Part shown: positions 1 through 11,060 of the stretch, in pieces
How the letters are laid out: each line of letters starts with the position of its first letter
Position numbering within the stretch: the stretch's first letter is position 1
Assembly (NCBI RefSeq): GCF_910594005.1
Contig: NC_057825.1
Coordinates: 52,173,037 to 52,237,036, forward strand
DNA length: 64,000 nt
Direction of reading: 5' to 3'
Source of the DNA: Cervus elaphus
Lineage: Eukaryota; Chordata; Mammalia; Artiodactyla; Cervidae
Program-made: the position numbers and the translations under genes
Notes under the pieces: generated by a model
What the model was told of the DNA's origin: nothing
Database searches by the model: none
The model's input: only the letters and a program-made list of their open reading frames with translations

Positions 1-19
1 TCTTTTGTATTTAATTCTC

Positions 20-116
20 AGTTTTTTTAAATTTTTTAATTGGAGGAAAATTACTTTACAGTGCTATGTTACATTGTAAGCGCTGTTCTGCTGTACAACA
101 ATGTAAATCAGCCATC

Positions 117-163
<47 letters not shown>

Positions 164-850
164 TTATATTTATATCTCCCCATCACATTTGAGCCTCCCT
201 TCCCTCCCCATCCCATCTTTCTAGTTCATCACAGAAAGCAGGGATCACCAGGCTGGGCTCCCTGTGTTATATAGCAACTTCCCACTAGCTATTGTATGCA
301 TGGTAGTGTATATATGTCAATGCTACTGTCTCAGTTCATCCCATCCTTACCTTCACCCTTCTGTGCCCACAAGTCCATTCTCTACTAGGTTCATCAGTAC
401 CATTTTTCTAGATTCCATATATATGTGTTAATACAAAATTCTTATTTTTCTTTTTTGGACTCACTTCAGTGTGTTTAAGAGGTTGTAGGTTCATCCACCT
501 TACTACAGCTGACTCAAATTTGTTCCTTTTTATGACTGAGTAATATTCCATTGTATATGTGTACTACATTTTCTTCTTTATCCATTAATCTGTAGACAGA
601 CATCTAGGTTGCTTCCATGCCCTGGCTATTGCAAATAGTTCTGCAATGAACACTGGGGTACATTTGTCTTTTAAAATTGTGACTTTCTCAGAGTATATGT
701 CCTGTGGTGGGATTGCTGACTGTTATGGTAGATTGAGCCCTAGATATTTTTAAAGAATCCCCAAACTATTTTCTATAATGACTATCAGTTTACATCCCCA
801 CCAAAATTACAGAAGTGTTTCCTTTTCTCCACATCTGTTTCTGCTGTTTT
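20..850 (-). mobile_element. L1 LINE 3' end (older copy)
   Basis: Read on the minus strand this is the end of L1 ORF2 followed by its 3' UTR. The plus strand shows the usual antisense landmarks: a T/A-rich tail, then blocks around 535-665 matching the conserved ORF2 C-terminal segment (the 'gagtaatattccattgtatat' and 'ctaggttgcttccatg' regions). It is clearly more diverged than the L1 copies at 15 and 58 kb and has no open frame. An AT microsatellite at 118-174 sits inside it. The exact right edge, near the ORF2 segment at 850, is uncertain. Confidence 0.8.
118..174. repeat. (TA)n then (TTTATA)n microsatellite
   Basis: About 33 bases of pure TA repeat run into roughly four copies of a TTTATA unit. 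It lies within the 3' UTR part of the L1 above and probably grew from its A/T-rich sequence. Confidence 0.95.
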
Positions 851-880
851 TTAGATTAATTTTTCCTTTTTTGATAGTCA

Positions 881-3000
881 AATTTCTGTTCTGTTCAATT
901 ATCTTTAATGTAGATGCATTTATTTTGACTGTATTTGGATATTTCTAAACACAAATGATATGTTTGATTAAATTTCTATTGCTAGATTCTATTGAGAATT
1001 TTTTTCAAAATATTAAATAACAACTTTTATATGTCTTACAACTGTAGTCAAAATGAATGCACATTATTTCTGGAATCTGAATGGTTTTTATATGAAATCA
1101 TCTTGTTAATTAAAACATTAATAACTTTTATACTTGTATCAACTTTGTAATTTTATTCATCAACTTTAATAGACATGATCTAAAATATTGTACTCATAGT
1201 TGGATGAGTTTTGGTTAAGATTTTGAGCATTTTTCATCAAGTACATGTCAATTTATGATATTTCATAATATATGTGATTTACTCCTTTCAGTATTGTATA
1301 GTGACTTCTGTATCAGTCACTGTCAAGAGGAAACAGGATATATTATCTCACTAAAAAAACCTGAAAATAGCTTCTTTTTTCAAATACAATTAATGACAAA
1401 GGTGTGGGGACTGTTTAGAGAAAATCTAAAAGATAATGAATGAATGCAGGGTCAAAATGTGAACTTGGAGGCCTAGAGGACTGTGGGAATAAACAGAAAA
1501 GTTTTCCTTCAGGGACACATTCAAGAAGCAAAGTCCATCACACAAAACTTTCAGGAAGACAAATTGATCATTATTTGGGTTCTTTCTCCTCTCTCCCTTC
1601 AGTTTTCCATAGAGAACCCCCGTTGCCCAAACTCAACCAGAAATCACTATTAATGAAGGCTATGTAATTTCAATGCCTTGACCCAAGTGTAGGTTAGAGA
1701 AAGATGGGGACATAACAAAAAGGTCCTAAGAATATTCATGCACCCTTTCCTATCATAATAGTGACACTCCTAAGTATGAAAAACTATTGTAGGGCTTCTG
1801 TCATTTATTAATTTTAATCTCAGCTGTATATTTCACAGTTAATTATGGAAAATATTTGTAGTATGGATCTACTATTAAATATGCTAGATTCAAAACATGA
1901 TCTATATCCTAACTTCTTTAAATCCTTCCTAGAGATCCTTTAAATCCTTCCTTAAATCCTTCCACACTCTCACTCAGGTCTCTAGAAATCAGTATAAGTT
2001 CAGAGTTAATATCTAATAACTCCTGGAAAATATTGTTATTTCCCTCTACCTGGTACATTACTGCTGATTTCTCTTGGGAAGGTAGGAGAAAGATCTATAT
2101 ACCTGAGAGTATGCTAAAGAATATTTCCTAAAGCAGACCTGGAATACTAATCAGTTGACTGTTTCTGTGGTCTTATGAATTGCTCTGTGAACTGATATAT
2201 GAAAAGAGTGTGTGAAACTTCACAGTAGTGATTCAGTCCAGAAAATCCTGCCATTTTCTTCCTATACATATCACATAGAATCTTAGCACACTGTTCATCA
2301 TTTAATTTCTAGGAATCCTGTTTAATCAGCTATTCACTAAGATGTCTGAGAATCAAAATAATCTGAGAGCTACCTGTTCTCATGATCTATAGTTATAATT
2401 ACTCTCATTTCTGTGGTGATGGATAAGCAACAAGATTATCTGGTCATCGCTACTCTGGGATCCCAACATTCTCATTGAGATTAGAAATAAAATTTCTCTG
2501 AAGAATAAATCACTGTCAGCCCTTGATATAGTCTGCAGCTACCATAATGTACCTAAGGTATGCTGTTGCTTCCCTCATTACCAATTAATTCCTTAGTGAA
2601 AAAAGTATAATCCAGACCCTCTTGGAAGCAATGATAACATCAATACAGAAAAACTTGCCATAACAAATTTATCTGAGTATGTCCATTTCCCTGGATAATT
2701 GTAAATCTTCCATTTATATGCCAGGAGTGTCCTGACATTTCTATTTCCACTTAATAGTTGTCCTTGGTTTAGTCTCAGCTCTTAGTAAGGAACCTAGAAA
2801 ACCAGTCCTTATCTCTCTCTGTCAAGAATATGTCTGACTTGTCTCATTATTGACTTAGAACCAGAGGTGATAGAAGTGTATCCTTAGATCAAGGATGATC
2901 TCAATAAGCTGTTTTCCCAAAGATAGTCATTGAAAGGATTTTATGTGAAAGTTGAAGAAAATACTTAAGTTAAAAGTTTTCTTCCTCATTTATGTTCACT
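881..3000. other. Unrecognised AT-rich DNA, no gene seen
   Basis: I recognise no repeat family or conserved coding segment here. Two open frames of 62 and 75 codons (1255-1443 and 1440-1667) show no familiar motif and look like chance frames. Ancient repeats too diverged to see by eye could be present. Confidence 0.6.
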
Positions 3001-3001
3001 T

Positions 3002-3311
3002 GGGCTTCCCTAATAGCTCAGTTGATAATGAATCCGCCTGCGATGCAGGAGACCCCAGTTCGATTCCTGGGTTGGGAAGATCCTCTGGAGAAGGGGTAGG
3101 CTACTCACTCCAGTATTCTTGGGCTTCCCTTGTGGCTCAGCTGGTAAAGAATCCACCTGCAATGTGGGAGACCTGGGTTCAATCCCTGAGTTGGGAAGAT
3201 CACCTGGAGAAGGGGAAGACCACCCACTCCAGTATTTTGGCATGGAGAATTCCATGGACTGTATAGTCCATGGGGTTGCAAAGAGTTGGACAAGACTGAG
3301 TGACTTTTACT
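3002..3311 (+). mobile_element. Bov-tA SINE, head-to-tail dimer
   Basis: Two tRNA-Glu-derived heads (A box-like 'tagctcag...' and B box-like 'gttcgattc' / 'gttcaatcc') begin at 3002 and 3121, in the same orientation. The first unit stops at 'ccagtattctt' and the second starts immediately with 'gggcttccc' and runs through the Bov-A tail to about 3311. The second unit is complete; the first lacks its 3' half. The same junction recurs at 62161. Confidence 0.9.
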
Positions 3312-3872
3312 AAGTACTTTACTGTTTGCTCATCTCATGCCCTAGTTCCCTCTCCATCCTTATGAGTTACTTTCACTGTCTTCAATGTAAGCAAATTCAT
3401 GAGACTGAGCACTTAATCAGGATTGCAATCCACAGTCACACCCTAGGCTTGGCTCTCAGCCTTTCTGGGTACAACTACAGGAATTGAGGGCTCCTTCAAC
3501 CAGAGTTACCAAAGAAGATTTGTGATACACAAGTAGGTATATAATTATAGCTTTTAATTTTGTGTTCTCAGTATAGATGCTTTAGATTCTTCAAAGGAAA
3601 CCAGATAATACAGTTCTTATAATTTTTGCCATAGTGATAAAGCTGCATAGCCACTGAATTTTTCAAGTACCTCCTCTCCATCTGCCTTTTATCTCATGAT
3701 GCCAACAGTAATAAGAGTTTTGTGCTGCTTACACACATCATAGATTATTTGTGTCCCATCTCCTACAATAAGCAAGAGATTTATCCCTACTCTTCTTATA
3801 TAGATGTTCAATCCAATCCATGAAAACCATTTTTGAGTTGTGACCAATTTTCACTTCCTAACTTCTGTATCT
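3312..3872. other. Unrecognised DNA, no gene seen
   Basis: No repeat family or coding segment is recognised between the SINE dimer and the next SINE. Confidence 0.5.
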
Positions 3873-4070
3873 GAACTTCCCTGGTGATTCAGTGGTAAAG
3901 AATCTGCCTGCTAGTACATAAGGCTTAAGTTCAATACCTGGGTCAGGAAGATTCCCTGGAGAAGGAAATAGCTACCCACTCCAGTATTTCTGCCTGGGTA
4001 GTCCATGGACAGAGGAGCCTGGTGGGCCACAGTTCATAAGGTTGCAGAAGAGTCAGATATGACTCATCAC
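3873..4070 (+). mobile_element. Bov-tA SINE
   Basis: tRNA-Glu-like head followed by the Bov-A body ('ccactccagtat...', 'ccatggacagaggagcctgg') and the BovB-like tail. It abuts the BovB segment starting at 4071, so no left-right TSD could be read. It is moderately diverged from the copies at 22.5 and 22.8 kb. Confidence 0.9.
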
Positions 4071-4821
4071 ATGGCCACTGCTGAGTTTTCCAATTTGCTG
4101 GCATACTGAGTTCAGCAATTTCACAGCATTGTCTTTTAGGATTTGAAATAGCTCAACTGGAATTCCATCACCTCCACTAGCTCTGTCCATAGTGATGCTT
4201 CCTAAGGCCCACTTGACTTCACATTCCAGGATGTCTGGCTGTAGGTGAGTGATCACACAATCATAATTATCTGGGTTATTAAGATCTTTTTTGTATAGTT
4301 CTTCTGTATATTCTTGCCACCTCTTCCAAATATCTTCTGCTTCTGTTTGGTCCATACCATTTCTGTCCTTTATTGTGTCCATCCTTTGCATGAAAAGTTC
4401 CCTTGGAAACTCTAACTTTCTTGAAGAGATCTCTAGTCTTTCCCATTGTATTGTTTTCCTCTCTTTCTTTGCACTGATCACTGAGGAAGGCTTTCTTATC
4501 TCTCCTTGCTATTCTTTGGAACTCTGCGTTCAGATGGATGTATCTTTCCTTTTCTGCTTTGTCTGTCACTTCTCTTCTTTTGATAGCTATCTGTAAGGCC
4601 TCCTCAGACAACCACTTTGCCTTTTTGCATTACTTTTTCTTGGGGATGATCTTGAGCACTGCCTCCTGTACAGTGTCACGAACTTCTGTCCATAGCTCTT
4701 CACGCACTCTGTCAATCAGATGTAATCTCTTGAATCTGTGTATCACTTCCACTATATAATCATAAGGGGCTTGATTTAGTTCATATCTGAATGGTCTAGT
4801 GGTTTTTCCTACTTTCTTCAA
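4053..4821 (-). pseudogene. BovB ORF fragments (endonuclease-RT linker)
   Basis: Overlapping open segments of 142, 110 and 63 codons in different frames (4053-4481, 4279-4611, 4630-4821) encode lysine/glutamate-rich BovB linker sequence, for example 'RRDKKAFLSDQCKE' and 'ALGSITMDRASGGDGIPVEL'. The latter is the conserved lead-in to the RT domain. The frame changes show frameshifts, so no intact product is possible. Confidence 0.8.
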
Positions 4822-6787
4822 TTTAAGTCTGAATCTGGCAATAAGGAGTTCATGATCTGAGCCACAGTCAGCTCCTCATCTTGTTTTTGTAGACTGTATA
4901 GAGTTTCTCCTTCTTTGGCTGCAAAGAATATAATCAATCTGATTTTGGTATTAACCATCTGGTGATGTCCATGTGCAGAGCCCTCTTGTGTTGTGTGAAG
5001 AGGGTGTTTGCTGTGACCAGTATGTTCTCTTGGAAAAACTCTGTTAGCCTTTTCCCTGCTTTATTCTGTTTTCCAAGGCCAATTTTGCATGTTACTCCAG
5101 GTGTTTCTTGACTCCCTACTTTTGCATTTCAGTCCTCTATAATGAAAAGGACCTCTTTTTTGGGTGTTAGTTCTAGAATGTCTTGTAGGTCTTCAAAAAA
5201 CCGTTCAACCTCAACCTCAGCATTACTGGTAGAGGCATAAACTTGGATTACCGTGATATTGAATGGTTTGCCTTGGAAATGAACAGAGATCATTCTATCG
5301 GTTTTGAGATTGCATCCAAGGACTGCATTTCAGACTCTTTTGTTGACTATGATGGCTATTCCATTTCTTCTAGTGGATTCTTGCCCACAGTAGTAGATAT
5401 AATGGTCATCTGAGCTAAATTCACCCATTCCAGCCCATTTTAGTTTGCTGATTCCTCAAATGTTGATGTTCACACTTGCCATTTCCTGTTTGATCACTTG
5501 CAGTTTGCCTTGATTCATGAACCTAACATTCCAGGTTCGTATGCAATATTGCTCTTTACAGCATTGGACTTGACTTCCATCACCAGTCACATCCACATCT
5601 GGGTGCTGTTTTTACTTTGGCTCCATCTCTTCATTCTTTCTGGAGTTATTTCTCCACTGACCTCCAGTAGCATTTTGGGCACCCACCAATCTGGGGAGTT
5701 CATCTTTCAGTGTCCTCTCCTTTTGCCTTTTCATACTGTTCATACTCAAGGCAAGAATACTGAAATCGTTTGCCAATCCCCTCTCCAGTGGACCACGTTT
5801 TGTCAGAAGTCTCCACCATGACCTTTCTTTCTTGGATGAACCTACACAGCATGTTTCACAGTTTCACTGAGTTAGACAAGGCTCTGGTCCATCTAATCAG
5901 ATTGGTTAGTTTTCTGTGATTGTGGTTTTCAGACTGTCTGTCCTCTGATGGAGAAGGATAAGAGGCTTATGGAAGCTTCCTAATGGGAGAGACTGACTGA
6001 GGGGGAAACTGGGTCTTGTCCTGATGGGCGGAGCTGTGCTCAGTACATCTTTAATCCAATTTCCTGTTGAAGAGTGTGGCTATGTGTCCTCCCTGTTATT
6101 TGACCTGAGGCCAACCTATGGTAGAGGTAGTGAAGACAATGGTGACCTCCTTCAAAAGGTCCCTTGCAGGCACTGCTACACTCTGTGCCCCCAACCCTGC
6201 AACAGGCCACCACCAACCCATGCCTCCACCAGAGATTCCTGGACACTCACAGGCAAGTCTATGTCAGTGTCTTGTGGGTCACTGCTCCTTTCTCCTGGTG
6301 CACACAGGTTGTGTTTGTGCTCTCCAAGAGTCTGTTTTCCCAGTCGTTCTGGTGACTCTATGCTGGGGTTGACGGTGACCTCCTCCAAGAGGGCTTATGC
6401 CATACCCAGGTCTACTGCACCCAGAGACCCTGCCCCCACGGCTGTCCACTGCTGACCCATGCCTCCTCAGGAGACACCCAAGCACAGTTTTGTCTCAGTC
6501 TCTGTGGGGTCTCTGGATCCTGGTGTGCACAAGGTATGTTTGAGCCCTCTGAGTGTCTCTGGTGGGGGATATGGGGTTTGATTCCAACCATGATCTTGCC
6601 CCTCCTACCATCTTGTTAGGGCTTCTCCCTTGCCCTGAGATATGGGGTATCTCCTCAAAGTCACTCCAGCACCATACAGCCACTGCTCCAGCGCCTACTG
6701 TCTTATTGGGGCTTCTCTGCCTTTGGACGTGGGGTATCTTATCACAGTTGTTCCAGCCGCACAGCCTGCAAGTAGGGGTAATATACC
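4071..6787 (-). mobile_element. BovB LINE, 5' portion including 5' UTR
   Basis: Read on the minus strand this is BovB (RTE clade) from its G/C-richer 5' UTR (about 6787 down to 5945), through the endonuclease region (about 5900-4900), into the endonuclease-RT linker and the start of RT (to 4071). The frame is broken many times. It lacks the RT catalytic core and everything downstream. Its right edge touches a short BovB 3' terminus in the opposite orientation (6788-6914). Among the BovB segments here, this is the only one I see reaching the 5' UTR. Confidence 0.85.
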
Positions 6788-6914
6788 GACTCAATGGACA
6801 TGAGTTTGGGTAAACTCCAGGAGTTGATGATGGACAGGGAGACCTGGCATGCTGCAGTTCATGGGGTTGCAAAGAGTTGGACACGACTGAGTGACTGAAC
6901 TGAACTGAACTGAC
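6788..6914 (+). mobile_element. BovB 3' terminus, opposite orientation
   Basis: The last ~127 bases of BovB on the plus strand, from 'gactcaatggacatgag' to the characteristic repeated 'ctgaa' ending ('ctgaactgaactgaac'). It sits directly against the 5' UTR end of the minus-strand BovB at 6787. This may be the 3' half of one inverted insertion or a separate event. Confidence 0.85.
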
Positions 6915-7330
6915 TATACTGTGGCTAAAAATGTTGTCTCTCACAGTGATACTTTGTGACCAGTATTCACTCCTTTATTTTACCAGCCCCTTGTTTGCTT
7001 TATTCTTTTTCCTTCTGGTCTTCTAGGAAGCTGATTTTTTTTTTTTTTGGCTATCCCTTTCCTTCTCTCTGATATTTTGGAAACTTTTTTTATATTACTT
7101 CTATTTGATAGCATAAAATCTATAGATACTCATGTAATAATGCAGTTTTATTACATATTCTATAATAATAGAATATACATTTTATTGTATGTTGTTATGT
7201 ATATACTGTATTATATGATCTATATATGCATAAAGCTATTCTATGTGTCTTTCCTTCCCCTAAGGTAAAAGCCTTGTCATGGTTAATCTCACATTAATCA
7301 TTTAACTTTTTCTTATTTTATGATTTGATA
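6915..7330. other. Unrecognised AT-rich DNA
   Basis: Contains a T run at about 7036-7048 and TA-rich sequence near 7140-7230. No gene or clear repeat is recognised. Confidence 0.5.
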
Positions 7331-7456
7331 CCTCACCGATGGATATAAGTTTGAGCAACTCCGGGAGTTGATGATGGACAGGGAAGCCTGGTGTGCTGTA
7401 ATTCATGGGGTCACAAAGAATTGGGCATGACTAAGTGACTGAACTGAACTGAATTG
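7331..7456 (+). mobile_element. BovB 3' terminus fragment
   Basis: A second isolated BovB 3' end of about 125 bases: the 'gagttgatgatggacaggga' block followed by the 'ctgaactgaactgaa' ending. Severe 5' truncation of this kind is usual for target-primed LINE copies. Confidence 0.85.
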
Positions 7457-7477
7457 TGTTTTTACTATTTGCTTGTG

Positions 7478-7682
7478 GCATGTTCAGTCATGTCTGACTG
7501 TGATCCCATGGACTGTAGCCCTCCAGGCTCCTCTGTCCATGAAAATTCTCAGAAAGAATGCTGGAGCAGGTTTCCATTTCCTTCCCCAGGGGATCTTTTG
7601 GATCCAGGGGTTGAACCTGGGTCTCCTGCAGCTCCTGCATTGACAGTCTGATTCTTTACCACTTGAGCCACCGAGGAAGGCC
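7478..7682 (-). mobile_element. Bov-tA SINE (antisense)
   Basis: Begins with the reverse-complemented Bov-A tail ('tcagtcatgtctgactgtg') and ends with the reversed tRNA-like head ('gattctttaccacttgagcc'). Moderately diverged. Confidence 0.9.
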
Positions 7683-8569
7683 ATTTCTACTATTTTGCCC
7701 CCATCTCTTTGTTCCCATGCCACTCCCCCTCTTCTCCTCCTTTTCTCCTCCCCACCTTACCTCCTTCTTCTTCTTTGTTTTCTCTCTCTTTCTCTCTTGC
7801 TCAATATTTTTGCCTCTTTGAGTTGGTTTCTATATGACATATCAATATTGTCTTTTAAAACACTATGTAGTGTGGTACAACTATTAGCGCATTGCTGTTT
7901 TGTTATTGACTCTTCAACTCTGCCACCCTTTATTTTTAGATCAATTTTCCTCTGCTATAATTTAAAGGCAATAAACAACACACATTTTGAATGTATAGTT
8001 TAATAAGTTCTGACGGTTGCTCAATCATGTAACTACCCCATCACACACCACCCAAAATATGAAATGCATCTATTACATCAGAAATTTTGTCCATGATCTT
8101 AATGGTGTTTTGCAATTAGTCAACCATCTCCCCGCCCAGGGAATGTACTTTGATTTCTGTCATGATGAATTAGTTCAGCACATTCTAGATTTTCAAACAA
8201 ATTTAGCCATTCAATATTTACTTTTCTGTTTCTGGCTTTTACATAATATATATTTAGATTCACCATTGTTGTGCTATGGATAGATGTCTCATTTCATTTT
8301 ACTGTTGAGTAGTATCGAACTGTATTTATCCATCTATCAGTTGATTGACATTTGGGTTGTTTTCTTTTGAGCTATTATAAATATAGCTTTTATGTGTATT
8401 TGCATATAAATATTATAAGCATTACATTTTTTGATTATATGTTTAGTGCATATTTCACTTTATAAGAATCTGAAGACTTGCTCTCCAAAATAGCTTCATG
8501 TTTTAGACACTCACTAACAGTGTATAAAAATTGTAGTTATTCTATGTCTTCACATTTTATATTTTAGAC

Positions 8570-8725
8570 CAGCGGTCCCCTACCTTTTTGGCACCAGGGA
8601 CCATAGACTGAGGGGCTAGGGGATGGTTTTGGGATGATTCAGGCACATTATACTTACTGTGAACTTTATTTTTTATTATTATTACATCAGTTCCACCTCA
8701 GAATACCAGGCATTGGATCCTGGAA
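8570..8725. mobile_element. DNA-transposon relic, hAT-like
   Basis: Starts 'cagcggtcccctacc' and continues with 'ttttggcaccagggacca' and 'ttttgggatgattcaggcaca', a pattern I associate with a non-autonomous hAT-type transposon of placental mammals. The sequence breaks off or is internally deleted after about 8690. The family name is not certain from memory. Confidence 0.5.
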
Positions 8726-8754
8726 ATTGGGAACTTTTGTTTTAGACAATTCTA

Positions 8755-8949
8755 GGATTTCCCTGATAGCTCATTTGGTAAAGAATCTGCCTGCAATGCA
8801 GGAGACCCCAGTTTGATCCTGGGTCAGGAAGATTCCCTGGAGAAGGGAAAGGCTACTCACTCCAGTATTCTGGCCTAGAAAATCCCATGGACTGTGTAGT
8901 CCATTGCATTGCAAAGAGTTGAGCACGACTGAGCAACTTTCACTTTCAA
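8755..8949 (+). mobile_element. Bov-tA SINE
   Basis: Full-length tRNA head plus Bov-A body, well conserved, ending 'gagcaactttcactttca'. It lies inside the ancient L1 and is therefore younger than it. Confidence 0.9.
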
Positions 8950-9200
8950 TGCACTTAAAGTGGTGCCTCATTGTGGTTTGAATTTGCATTTTTTTTTTTT
9001 TTTGGTAACTAATGATGATGAACAACTTTTTGTATTAATTTTGATTATTTGATATCTTCTATTGTGATATGTCAGTTCTTTGCCCACTATAAATTTAGCT
9101 ATTTGTTTCTATACTTCTTTTGCATGTCCAATTTGAATGACACTTTTTCACTCTCAAGCTTTTTAAAGATTTTTTTACAAAATAAATTCTATTCCAAATA

Positions 9201-9752
9201 TAAATTTTGGTCATTTTTTTCAGTGTCAGAGTTTTTCATGTACTTTGTAATTACAGTCTGTGAACTCATTCTCAGGGGATCATTTTTCCCCTGGTTTATT
9301 TTTCTTATTTTTTATTTTATTTTTTCTCTCAATATAAACTTCAGTGAGGGAAACATTAAGTGGTTGACTTAGTATCTGTTGGTCTGTATTTTCCAATAAG
9401 CTTTAGTTCCATTCAGGACTTAGCAAGTTTCCCCCCCGCCCCCCCAATGGCAGTGATCTTGCCTTAGCTTTTTCTTCAAAAATGAGAAATTTTGCTTTAA
9501 AAATTTCATGAAAGTCATCGAACTTTCAATCCACAGCTTAAGCCATATTCACTAATTTACACTTTTGTTTCATGTCTAGGTCTTAGAAAATTTTATTTTG
9601 CATTTGATCTGAATACTTAATTTCTGGTTTTCTTTTTTTTTTAATAGGATGGCTGCTATTTTGACATGTTTCCTCAGGATAGTGAAGCAATGGGTGTTAT
9701 CTTCCTGCTTTTGAGCTTCTTTATGAAGATTGTCAATAAGAAAATATATTTT
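9201..9752. other. Unrecognised AT-rich DNA
   Basis: No gene recognised. It holds a C-rich run at 9431-9445 broken by a single G. The stretch just before 9753 is the 5' flank of the next L1. Confidence 0.5.
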
Positions 9753-11060
9753 GATCTAAATGTAAGACCAGAAACTATAAAACTCCTAGAGGAGAACATA
9801 GGCAAAACACTCTGTGACATAAATTACAGCAGGATCCTCTATGACCCACCTCCCAGAATATTGGAAATAAAATAAAAAATAAACAAATGGGACCTAATGA
9901 AACTTAAAAGCTTTGCACAACAAAGGAAACTATAAGCAAGGTGAAAAGACAGCCCTCAGATTGGGAGAAAATAATAGCAACAGACGAAGCAACAGACAAA
10001 GGATTAATCTCAAAAATATACAAGCAACTCCTGCAGCTCAATTTCAGAAAAATAATTGACCCAATCAAAAAATGGGCCAAAGAACTAAACAGACATTTCT
10101 CCAAAGAAGACATACAGATGGCTAACAAACACATGAAAAGATGCTCAACATCACTCATTATTAGAGAAATGCAAATCAAAACCACAATGAGGTACCATGA
10201 CACGCCAGTCAGGATGGCTGCTATCCAAAAGTCTACAAGCAATAAATGCTGGAGAGGGTGTGGAGAAAAGGGAACCCTCTTATACTGTTGGTGGGAATGC
10301 AAACTAGTACAGCCACTATGGAGTGGTTTTTACTAGTTTTTAAGGAGATTCCTTAAAAAACTGGAAATAGAACTGCCATATGACCCAGCAATCCCACTTC
10401 TGGGCATACGCACCGAGGAAATTATATCTGAAAGAGACACATGCACCCCAATGTTCATCGCAGCACTGTTTATAATAGCCAGGACATGGAAGCAACCTAG
10501 ATGCCCATCAGCAGACGAATGGATAAGGAAGCTATGGTACATATACACAATGGAATATTACTCAGCCATTAAAAAGAATTCATTTGAATCAGTTCTAATG
10601 AGATGGATGAAACAGGAGCCCATTATACAGAGTGAAGTAAGCCAGAAAGATAAAGACCAATACAGTATACTAACGCATATATATGAAATTTAAAAAGATG
10701 GTAATGATAACCCTATATGCAAAACAGAAAAAGAGACACAGATGTACAGAACAGACTTTGGGACTTGTGGGAGAAGGCGAGGGTGGGATGTTCTGAGAGA
10801 ATAACATTGAAACAAGTATACTATCAAGGGTGAAACAGATCACCAGCCCATCTTGGATGCATGAGACAAGTGCTCAGGGCTGGTGCACTGGGAAGACCCA
10901 GAGGGATGGGGTGGGGAGGGAGGCGGGAGGGGGGATTGGGATGGGGACCACATGTAAATCCATGGCTGATTCATGTCAATGTATGGCAAAAATCACTACA
11001 ATATTGTAAAGTAATTAGCCTCCAACTAATAAAAATAAATGAAAAAATTAAAAAAAAATA
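9753..11060 (+). mobile_element. L1 LINE, 5'-truncated (bovine-type)
   Basis: Plus-strand L1 from within the distal third of ORF2 to an A-rich tail. ORF2 ends near 10690; the rest is the 3' UTR, with a G-rich tract at 10902-10946. The ORF2 part is broken: the frame ending at 10336 is lost within 'gagtggtttttactag', and the frame resumes at 10451. No convincing TSD was found by eye, which suggests some age or a rearranged left edge. Confidence 0.92.
9941..10693 (+). pseudogene. L1 ORF2 C-terminal remnant
   Basis: Two open segments (131 codons at 9941-10336, 80 codons at 10451-10693) correspond to the C-terminal region of L1 ORF2, the endonuclease/RT protein. The cysteine-rich motif is present as 'CWRGCGEKGTLLYCWWEC', with Y where the copy at 58.9 kb has H. 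A disruption near 10330 separates the two segments, so no intact product is made. Confidence 0.85.

Larger units (their letters stand above)
7950..9200 (-). mobile_element. Ancient L1 (L1M-like), interrupted
   Basis: Weak but co-linear antisense ORF2 landmarks are visible: the 'tgttgagtagtatcgaactgtat' and 'tgatttgacatttgggttgtttt'-like area at 8300-8370, then 'cctcattgtggtttgaatttgcatt' at 8966-8990 and a counterpart of the 'agttctttgcccac' region near 9075. The copy is split by a hAT-like fragment (8570-8725) and a Bov-tA (8755-8949). Boundaries are approximate; sequence on either side may belong to the same element. Confidence 0.6.

Noticed and set aside
3040..3075. tRNA-like A and B boxes in many places
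   Set aside because: These belong to Bov-tA and CHR-type SINEs. None forms a complete cloverleaf, so no functional tRNA gene is called.
3002..3311. Direct repeats resembling a CRISPR array
   Set aside because: The repeats are two tRNA-derived SINE units joined head to tail, and the genome is mammalian.
5498..5821. 107-codon plus-strand open frame
   Set aside because: It lies antisense to the BovB endonuclease region and reads through its complement; no independent coding evidence.
6024..6944. Cluster of overlapping open frames on both strands (up to 149 codons)
   Set aside because: They fall in the G/C-richer BovB 5' UTR, where stops are rarer by composition; no motif is shared with a known protein.
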